A stretch of DNA of 64,000 nucleotides from Cricetomys ansorgei (lineage: Eukaryota; Chordata; Mammalia; Rodentia; Nesomyidae): NCBI GenBank assembly GCA_026225945.1, contig JAMJFZ010002884.1, positions 1,426,001 through 1,490,000 on the forward strand, written 5' to 3'. The translations under genes were made by a program, and so were the position numbers. Below, in pieces: positions 56,971 through 64,000 of the stretch; the stretch's first letter is position 1, and each line of letters starts with the position of its first letter. A model generated the notes under the pieces. The model was not told the origin of the DNA and searched no databases. It saw only the letters and a list, made by a program, of their open reading frames with translations.

Positions 56971-56999
56971 ACACAAGAAATAAGAAAAAATATATATGT

Positions 57000-58002
57000 G
57001 ATAGAATAAACAGCATGTTTATATGTTAACATATAATGAAGAAAATTGTTCATATATGAATTTTCAATTGAAACAATTTAACATAAAAATTTTAGTCATA
57101 GCAAGTGATTTATTCTAGAGGATGTTTTGTGTACTCTTCAAAGAATTGGGTATATTATTATCGTTGTACAGAATGTTCTTTCTATATATGTTTGGTTCAG
57201 ATGATATGTAGTATCATACATTTCCTATTGATTTTCAGGCTAGAGAGTTTGTCCATTATTGAAATTAGGGTATAGAAATTTCTTACCATTATTGTATCAC
57301 TATTTCTTCTTTAACTGTGTCACTGTTTTATACAGTTAGCTGTCTTGATGCTGGATATATATGAACTTATAATTGTTAACACATTTTGATTAGTTGACAC
57401 ATTATAATTTTATCAACATCTTTCTCTTGCATTAATTTCTTATTTTAATTATGTTTTGTCTAATGTAAATATAGGTACACAGCCCTTTCTTGCCTACTAA
57501 ATGCACAGAATATTTTTACTAACCTTTCAACTTTATGTGTGTCCTTATATTTGAAGTGAATTTGCTATAGATAATATATAATTTGGGCTCTTTATCCCAT
57601 CCAGCTACTGTAGCTGAATTCGGGAGTATAACCAAATTATAGTTAACATAATTATTTTTAGGTAAAGACTTGCTATTGTATTTTAATTTTAAGTCTGTTT
57701 GTAGGTTTTTTTCATATCTCTTCCCATGTATTCTTTCTTTGTGGCTTGCTTATTTTTGTATGAATACACTTTATATTTTGTTAATTCTTTGTGTGTCTAT
57801 TACAAATTTTCTCTTTTGAATTTGTTTGCCTTTAGGCTTTCATTGAATTTGCTTGCATAGCTATCTATTTTAAACCAATTACAGCATAACTTCAATTTAA
57901 TATGAAAACTCTGTGCTTTTTGGCCACAACACAGTTTATGGTGTTCATATTTATTTCTTTTTATACTGTGCTTTAATAAAAATTTTGTGATCATCATTTA
58001 AA
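57000..58002 (-). mobile_element. Ancient L1 (L1M), non-coding remnant, left part
   Basis: Complement of ancient L1: 'gagtttgtccattattgaaa' + 'ttagggtatagaaatt', 'gctggatatatatgaactta' + 'taattgttaa', 'ttgtctaatgtaaatatagg' + 'tacacagccctttcttg', 'aagtgaatttgctatagata', 'ggtaaagacttgctattgta', 'gtgtgtctattacaaatttt'. Blocks follow the L1M order. It continues after the B1 at 58003. Confidence 0.65.
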
Positions 58003-58165
58003 ATTTTTTTTTTGGTTTTCCAAGAAAGGGTTTCTCTGTTGTAACTCTGGCTGTCTTGGAACTCACTCTGTAGACCAGGCTGGCCTTGAACTCACAGAGT
58101 TCTGCTCTTGCCTGCTTCTGCCTCCTGAGTGCTGGGATAAAAGGCATGTGCCACCACCACCCAGC
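58003..58165 (-). mobile_element. B1 SINE inserted in ancient L1
   Basis: Complement of a full-length B1: 'ggttttccaagaaagggttt' + 'ctctgttgtaactctggctg' + 'tcttggaactcactctgtag' + 'accaggctggccttgaactc', and right end 'gctgggataaaaggcatgtg' + 'ccaccaccacccagc'. T run at the left is its A-tail. Confidence 0.95.
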
Positions 58166-58270
58166 AATACTCTTGTTTTTTTAATATATGAGCACACTGA
58201 TTTATGTGCCATCATGACAGTATTTTGACACTTTATGTTTTCCTGTTTTTACCTTCGTTAATAATACTTG
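58166..58270 (-). mobile_element. Ancient L1 (L1M), right part after the B1
   Basis: 'gcacactgatttatgtgcca' + 'tcatgacagtattttgacac' and 'cctgtttttaccttcgttaa' continue the L1M minus-strand order interrupted at 58003. Confidence 0.5.
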
Positions 58271-59764
58271 AACTCCTAGTACTTCTCAGCCATTTTGTCG
58301 TTGCCGTTCTTAGTTATCCCAGAAGTCTATCCATCCCAGTCCCTTTAGTGTTTCCCATGAGGTGAAACAGAAGTGGGACTTATTAGCAATGTGTACCAAA
58401 AATGCTGAAGAGGCTGCGTACCTACCCCAGGATCTTCCTCTCAGTGGAGAAACAGCTAGCCAGTTTTATTGTTTGTAGGTATGGCAAAGTGGATAGAGAG
58501 AAGGCCTCTTTCTTCCCTTTCTTGATGCCCTTTTTCTCAGTTTTTGTACTCATCTATGATATTACAGCAAATGCCTTCTCCTTCATGGATAATTGACAAG
58601 CCAATATTTCCATGGTGAGGATGAGAACAATGGACCTTCTGTTCTGTCATCTTCCTAATCTTCCACATATTTTTGATTGGAGGCAGACAGCAAATCTCTT
58701 TGAGAGATTCCATTGTGCCCAATTGTAGGTCTAAAATAACAGCATTACATGAAAATACAGTATTTTAAGTATGTCCTCAATGATTTTCCTTCTAGGTAGC
58801 GAAATTTATCCTGTTAATTGGATGGTAGTCTAAATGTATATGAAAAATTTTAAAATTTTTGAGTATTTCATAAAAAAAAAACGAAACAGGAATATCTGCT
58901 CTAAATAATCAAGAAAACTTTACCGTGTATTTTCTACCCCAAATAATAGGACTCAGTAGTGATTTGTAATTTAGTATCTGCTCACAGACATGACTATAGA
59001 CAGAGCATAGAATGAAGGATCCAAGAAGCTACTGTGGTTAGCTTGTGCCATGCTATCTTACTCCTTTGCTTTCTTGTCCCATAAGGATATATGCCTTTTA
59101 CCAAATCACTCTTGAGAAAATAATGTGATATTGGCTATGGATGGCTTTCCCAGCTCTAACTTTGTTCGTTGGAAGTTTATGTTCTTTTCTCCCTTCTCTA
59201 AACTATATATTTCCCAAAGTAGAACCAAAGAGAGCAACTTTCTTCTTGGCCACTGCATAAAAGCCTGAGTGACTCTAGGAAGTAATAGCTCATGTGAGAT
59301 AAACACCAGTCTCTGCTTCCATAGGAAAGGATGGGTTGATTTTAGCAGGAACACTTGTATAAAGTGATAGTGGGTAAGCCTGACTTCTCACTCTTTCAGA
59401 CAGTCTTTCAGTCTGTCTCTACATTCTGAGATTAGATCTAGTATGTTTTCAGTCAGACTTCTTGCTACCCTGATATTAAAATGTGTATTACTACCCTTCT
59501 GTATTTTCTCAAGTAAGGCCACAAGGAGGATTTCCAGAGAGAGATGAGAGAGAAAGAGAGGGGGGGGAGACTTTAGCAAAATATACATGTACCTCAAATG
59601 AGAGATGACTGTTCTTTGAAATGTATAAACTACATATAATTTATGCTACAAACACCTAAGCACATTCTATATACTAGGGAAATTTTAGGTACTTGTGATA
59701 GCTATTTCAGGGGAAAATGGGTCAAAATTCCTGCTTTCTTGCAGTTTATGTTGAATTAATAATC
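58271..59764. other. Intergenic DNA, unassigned
   Basis: No gene or confident repeat. 59545-59569 is a GA-rich tract ending in eight G. Minus-strand frames at 58537-58722, 59106-59354 and 59388-59597 show no family signature. Confidence 0.35.
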
Positions 59765-59950
59765 ATTATTAACACTAGCATATGATACCTAATATTCTAG
59801 GCCCCATTTTAAGGGATTCATGTAAATCAACTCTTTTCATGCTTACTATAGCCCTAAAAATTACTAACCAGTGTCAGTCATTTCTATTGTATAAATGACA
59901 AATACTGAAGCCTACAAAATTTCATTAACTTATCCAAGACATTAAGACAA
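59765..59950 (-). mobile_element. MIR SINE
   Basis: Complement of a MIR: 'gcatatgatacctaatattc' + 'taggccccattttaagggat', 'actatagccctaaaaattac', 'tctattgtataaatgacaaa' + 'tactgaagcctacaaaattt' + 'cattaacttatccaagac' in MIR order. Confidence 0.65.
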
Positions 59951-60044
59951 TTGTTTATTATTATAAATATCATCTTATTTTTTTGACTTGCGCTATTTTT
60001 CCTAGATAGAATTCAGAATACAGAACTATTTTTAAAGCTACATG

Positions 60045-60370
60045 CTCTGTGCTTAACCTTATATGTCAACTTGACTGGACCATAGAGTTCCCAGGCATTT
60101 GGTCAAATATTATGTTCGGTATTTTGAGGAGGGTGCCTTTAAATGAATATTTTCAATGGGAAATGTAGTAGAAAAGATTGATTTCTCTAATGTGGGTGGA
60201 CTATGAAAATGACCTGAAGGTCTATTAAACAAAAAAGCTGGGTGTCCCTTAGGGAAGAGAATTTCTCTTGTCTGACTAGCTTTATACTGAGGTTTTTCCT
60301 CATTCCTCAAGTTCAAATTGAACTATTAACTTATCCTTGGTCTTGAGTCTGCAGTTACACCTCAAAGTGG
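60045..60370 (+). mobile_element. Old LTR-like interspersed repeat (family A)
   Basis: 'gcttaaccttatatgtcaac' + 'ttgactggaccatagagttc' + 'ccaggcatttggtcaaatat', 'tctaatgtgggtggactatg', 'gaaggtctattaaacaaaaa' + 'agctgggtgtccct', 'gaatttctcttgtctgacta' follow the same old eutherian repeat as at 53640, here on the plus strand and covering its 5' half. Confidence 0.65.
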
Positions 60371-60639
60371 TAAAAGCCCCATAGAAAATGGTATGACTTC
60401 ATTTTAATTTTTTGGGGGGGGAAATCTGTATTTTACTTTACTAGTTTTTAATTAAAAAATATTTTGTTCTCATTGTAATATGGTAAACTAAGCAGAGTAA
60501 GTATTCTTCTGTGACCCCAACAATAGTTTGAGTTTAAAATTAGTATAGTATATTTTTCTATTTTATATGACATTATCTGATTACTAGTGATATTTTTCAA
60601 TGGATAGATTTTATCTTTTAAGGCAGGGCTTTCTCTCTC

Positions 60640-60712
60640 TATATATATATAAAACCTTTTATATAACCATATAAACCATATATAAAACCGTATATAACCT
60701 TTTATATACTAT
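60640..60712. repeat. Degenerate A/T-rich tandem repeat
   Basis: Repeated (TA)TATAAAACC / TATATAACC / CATATAAACC units of about 9-13 bp, with a TTTT step recurring twice. Confidence 0.75.
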
Positions 60713-60744
60713 ATGTATTGAACATTTTCTTAATTGATATTTCC

Positions 60745-61470
60745 TATACTCTCTTACTATTTTTGAGGTATAATTTAAATACAGTAATATGAGCATATTC
60801 TAGGATAAGTATTGACTTATTGTGTACAAATACGTATATACTCTTATAACCACCACTCCAGTCAAGACAGAGGAAACTGATAATACACCAAATATTTTCC
60901 TCAAGCCAATGTTTTCCCTAAGTTGCAACCATGACTTTCATTTCTATAATTACAAATTGAATTTAGCATGGTCTTGAACTTTATATAAATGGAATAATTC
61001 AGTGTGTACTTCTATGTAACACTTTTCATTCAATGTATTTTTAAGTTCTCATACAGTTTGAAGTTTATTAGTCATTCAAAAATGCTGTATTCTACTGTGT
61101 ATGAATACATACATATATATGCATTGATCATCATAGTATGCACAGATATTTGGATTCTTTTCAGTTTTCAGTCCTTATAAATAAAATGGAAATAAACATT
61201 CACTACAAGTCTAGATAGATGTATTCATTTCTGTTGGGTAAATATCTCACATTACAATTGCTGGGCACTTTACCAGAGAATATCAAACTATTTCCAGAGA
61301 AGTTGACAATTACAAGAGCAGCATATAGAAATTCCCATTGCTTCATATCTTGTCCATGACTCAATCTTGTCTGTCTTTTGGATTTTAGTCATCTGTTTGG
61401 TATATAATGGAGTGTCATTGCAATTTTAATTTATCTCTATCTTTTGACATTCTGTTTGTATTTTTGCTTG
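60745..61470 (-). mobile_element. Ancient L1 (L1M/L1ME-like) 3' region
   Basis: Complement of an ancient L1: 'tttttgaggtataatttaaa' at the left, 'accaccactccagtcaagac', 'cttgaactttatataaatgg' + 'aataattcagtgtgtact', 'gctgtattctactgtgtatg', 'ttgctgggcactttaccaga', 'tgtcagt'-like region, 'tggagtgtcattgcaatttt' + 'aattt'. The order matches the mammalian L1M 3' end. No open frame. Confidence 0.75.
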
Positions 61471-62056
61471 TAAAGTGCCCTAATTTAGAAATTGGTGGTA
61501 TTTTCCCTATACGGGAAAACCAGAGTGTGAGAAGTTTAGATAAACGCAAAAAATAGACTGAAAGAAGTCCAGGAAGAAGCACACCTACATACTCATGTTT
61601 CTCATAGACTTATGAATAGTTCACCACTAGACCCTAAGTGTTGTAGAAGTTTATTTTTAGTTATGTATAAAATAATGTTTTTTGTGTGCACTGTTGGGAA
61701 AAGGGCTGCCTCTGCCTTGGCATTTTGTCTTGTGTGCAGGTATTGCATTTATTTGGGGGATGTTTGGTTGCTCATGATCTGCATGTGCTATCAATAAACA
61801 CCTGAGGAGATCTGAATCAATGAAAATAGATGCTTGGAGTTCCACTGTCCAGGATGGCACCTGCCATGATGGTGGTTTCCTCTGTTGAGATCTGGCAAGG
61901 TTCATATCTAAGATTATGCCTCCTTATCCTTCTTGGATGAGCTACCAAAGTAGATGTACTACTACAACCAAGACCTGAAATCACAGTGTTTGATTCTACA
62001 AAGAGAAATCACTATTCTCTAAATCCAAATCCCTTATTGGCATTTTCTTTCAACAG

Positions 62057-62129
62057 AATGCTAGGGATTGAATCAATGACGCCCTGCATTCTAAACAAAC
62101 ACTCAACCACTGAGCTACACCATCAGCTA
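62057..62129 (-). mobile_element. ID-type SINE
   Basis: 'atgctagggattgaatcaat' + 'gacgccctgcattctaaaca' + 'aacactcaaccactgagcta' is the complement of an ID/B4 tRNA head. Confidence 0.7.
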
Positions 62130-62365
62130 TTATATGTCTTTTAATACTAGCTTCTACATGTAGGTGGCACAACATAACTGAAGATGTGTGCATTGATTTG
62201 GAAAGTAAGCTATATACTTTCATTTGAGTGTAGACAACCTACCTTTCTTAACAGAAGCTATGTCACTCATTAGAAAGCAGAAATCCAAACTGGATGACTC
62301 ACAGGCTGAAACATTTTGCTTGGCTTTCACAGAATGTAGATTTAACTGAGATGAATAATTGTAAG

Positions 62366-62386
62366 AACAAACAAACAAACAAACAA
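62366..62386 (+). repeat. (CAAA)n microsatellite
   Basis: Five CAAA units. Confidence 0.9.
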
Positions 62387-63411
62387 TTCTGTCACTTAAA
62401 GTTCATTTAGATCTATGCAGAGTCCCCTGGAACTGAGCATCAGCCAGGCTTACTGCTTTTGTTTGCTCTAATGGAGGCTTGGTTTCATGTTTTCTGTTGC
62501 CAGACTCACATTACTCACTTGTCTGTGCCTGTAATGATAGAACTTGTTTCCTGATATAAATGGCTCTGGATTAAATTTATATCTCAAGTTTCAGAGGATT
62601 ATTATTTATACAAACAGGAGAAAAGAGGGGGAGAAAAGGGTGAGAGAGGTTGTGCATGTGTCTTATGTGTTTGTATGTGTGCAAGTAAGTGTTTTGAGCT
62701 GTTGAGGGAGGGGACAAGAGAGGGAAAACCCATAGATTGTATTTCTTAATATCTCTTTATTATTATGAAATTGCAGATGGATATCCTTGGTATAATTTTA
62801 CATGGAACAAATATGCAGAACTAGTATTAACTGATGGAAAGTAAGGTTCGCAAGCACTGGTAAAATGTTTTGTTCTCAGGAGGATTAGTCATAAATAATA
62901 ATCCAATAAACTTAATTGCTTATTCTTAATATATGTTTCCTGTTGTTAATTGCCATGATATTTTCTATAAACAACTCAGGAATTGAAAGTTTTTAATTCT
63001 GAGATCCACGTACACTCTCTCTCTGAGACATCAAAGCAATCAGTGGAGAATCAATTCAACTGAACATGGGATCTAAGTCCTTCATTTCTCCTTGGGTAGT
63101 CATTGCAGTAGCCAGTTGTAAACAGTTCATTCTGAGGTTTTGTCGACCAAAGTATATGGTAAAACAAGAAGTGCAGTGCTTGAAAGACATTGCTTTCCAC
63201 TGACTCTAAGAGTAGATTGGGGAAGTTGGGATAACAGCAAAGATATTCATTTCACTTGGTGAATTCAACTCCTTGGTGAGTCCCAAGGTAACATTTTGAT
63301 GTCCAGACAGCTGGTCAAGAATCTGTTCCTAAGGGTCTCTGTTTCTCTCTCTTTATTTGTCCTTCATATTTTTACTGTAGCCAACCACCAAACAGTAAGA
63401 AATATTTAACT

Positions 63412-63414
63412 TAC

Positions 63415-63445
<31 letters not shown>

Positions 63446-63470
63446 ATGTATATGTATGTATATATATATG
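63412..63470. repeat. (CCCT)n-(CT)n-(TA/TG)n compound simple repeat
   Basis: CCCT units, then about ten CT units, then ATGTATGTATATATA. The minus-strand frame at 63406-63630 starts in it and is not a gene. Confidence 0.93.
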
Positions 63471-64000
63471 CAAAATCTTCATAGATTTTCGATTTATACA
63501 CAGCAAATCTTCTTACGTATCTCACTAGTCTTCCTTTTCCCTTCACCTGCATAATTTCATGATTCATCTCCTTTGCCAGATATGCCTCTTCAGTGAGAAA
63601 TAGAAATGTCACAGGAAGCTCAGATAACACAGATTCAAGAGTTTTAAACCAAGAGATTTGGTTTAATGTGTTTCAGGATCCAGGAATACTAATTTCAAAA
63701 ATATTTATTGAGGTATCATTGAAATAGCCTTAATTCTACCCATTTAAATAAATCATTTCATAATTTTTATTCAGCTTGCATGAGAGTAGAATAATTGCTA
63801 TGATTGGATTGAAATCTTCATTTACCAAGCTCCCTGAAAGCATGCAATGAATCAGGTCCTCACGGTGCAGTTTTGGTGATGTGGATATCAAGTGTTTGGG
63901 GATTACACCATGCCAGGTTTTCTAAAGCACCTCTGCCTCTTTGTTTAGCTTTTTTTTCACAGTCTCCATCTCTATGTCTTTTATCTTTCTCATTCCTTCC

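Larger units (their letters stand above)
61471..64000. other. Intergenic DNA, mostly unassigned
   Basis: No gene. It contains the ID element at 62057, a (CAAA)n at 62366-62386, the simple repeat at 63412-63470, and at 63695-63790 a short 'tattgaggtatcattgaaat' block resembling the L1M 3' end on the minus strand. The rest is unique-looking. Confidence 0.4.

Noticed and set aside
20262..64000. A neighbouring domesticated gag gene (RTL4, in the same X region in human)
   Set aside because: No zinc-knuckle or gag-like frame of adequate length is present. If the synteny holds it lies beyond this window.

Overview
This is gene-poor, repeat-rich mammalian DNA, almost certainly from a muroid rodent (mouse, rat, hamster or vole group). 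The evidence is the mix of interspersed repeats: B1 SINEs with the 29-bp internal duplication, B2/B3-type and ID-type tRNA SINEs, composite B4/RSINE-like elements, a URR1-type hAT transposon, rodent L1 (Lx-like) 3' UTR fragments, many MaLR LTRs of the rodent MT/ORR1 kind, and long (CA)n tracts. I cannot resolve the species. All repeat family names come from recognising consensus-like sequence by eye, not from a database search, and most edges are approximate.

I can support one protein-coding feature. It is the terminal coding exon of Lhfpl1 (LHFPL tetraspan family), plus strand, 20080-20261, with an intact splice acceptor and stop codon. LHFPL1 is X-linked in human and mouse, so the window is probably X-chromosomal. 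On that reading 1-20079 is the 3' part of the last intron (at least 20 kb), 20262 to roughly 20.5 or 21.0 kb is the 3' UTR, and the remaining 43 kb is downstream intergenic DNA. I found no earlier Lhfpl1 exon and no second gene.

Layout. 1-20 kb (intron): a URR1 transposon with a perfect target-site duplication, rodent L1 3' UTR pieces, several MIRs and one L2, a Z-DNA-prone GT/GC tract at 9.6 kb, a 4 x 20 bp minisatellite at 13.7 kb, a CTCF-like motif at 16.9 kb, and a degenerate three-copy repeat at 19.5-19.75 kb close to the exon. 20-34 kb: the exon, an old L2, MaLR LTRs, a plus-strand rodent L1 3' UTR with an internal 4-unit minisatellite (27.6-28.8 kb), and an ancient L1 split by later insertions (29.0-30.8 kb). 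34-50 kb: a possible MaLR provirus-like pair of LTRs (34.6-37.3 kb), an MLT1 LTR split by an ID element (41.3-41.8 kb), and a 2-kb truncated L1 with an ORF2 remnant (47.2-49.25 kb) followed by L2. 50-64 kb: a dense cluster of minus-strand tRNA-type SINEs (54.2-55.6 kb), L1 3' UTRs, and ancient L1M sequence (57.0-58.3 and 60.7-61.5 kb).

I found no undescribed biological system, no CRISPR array, no operon and no intact mobile element. The longest open frames away from the exon lie in repeat or non-coding DNA and look like chance.
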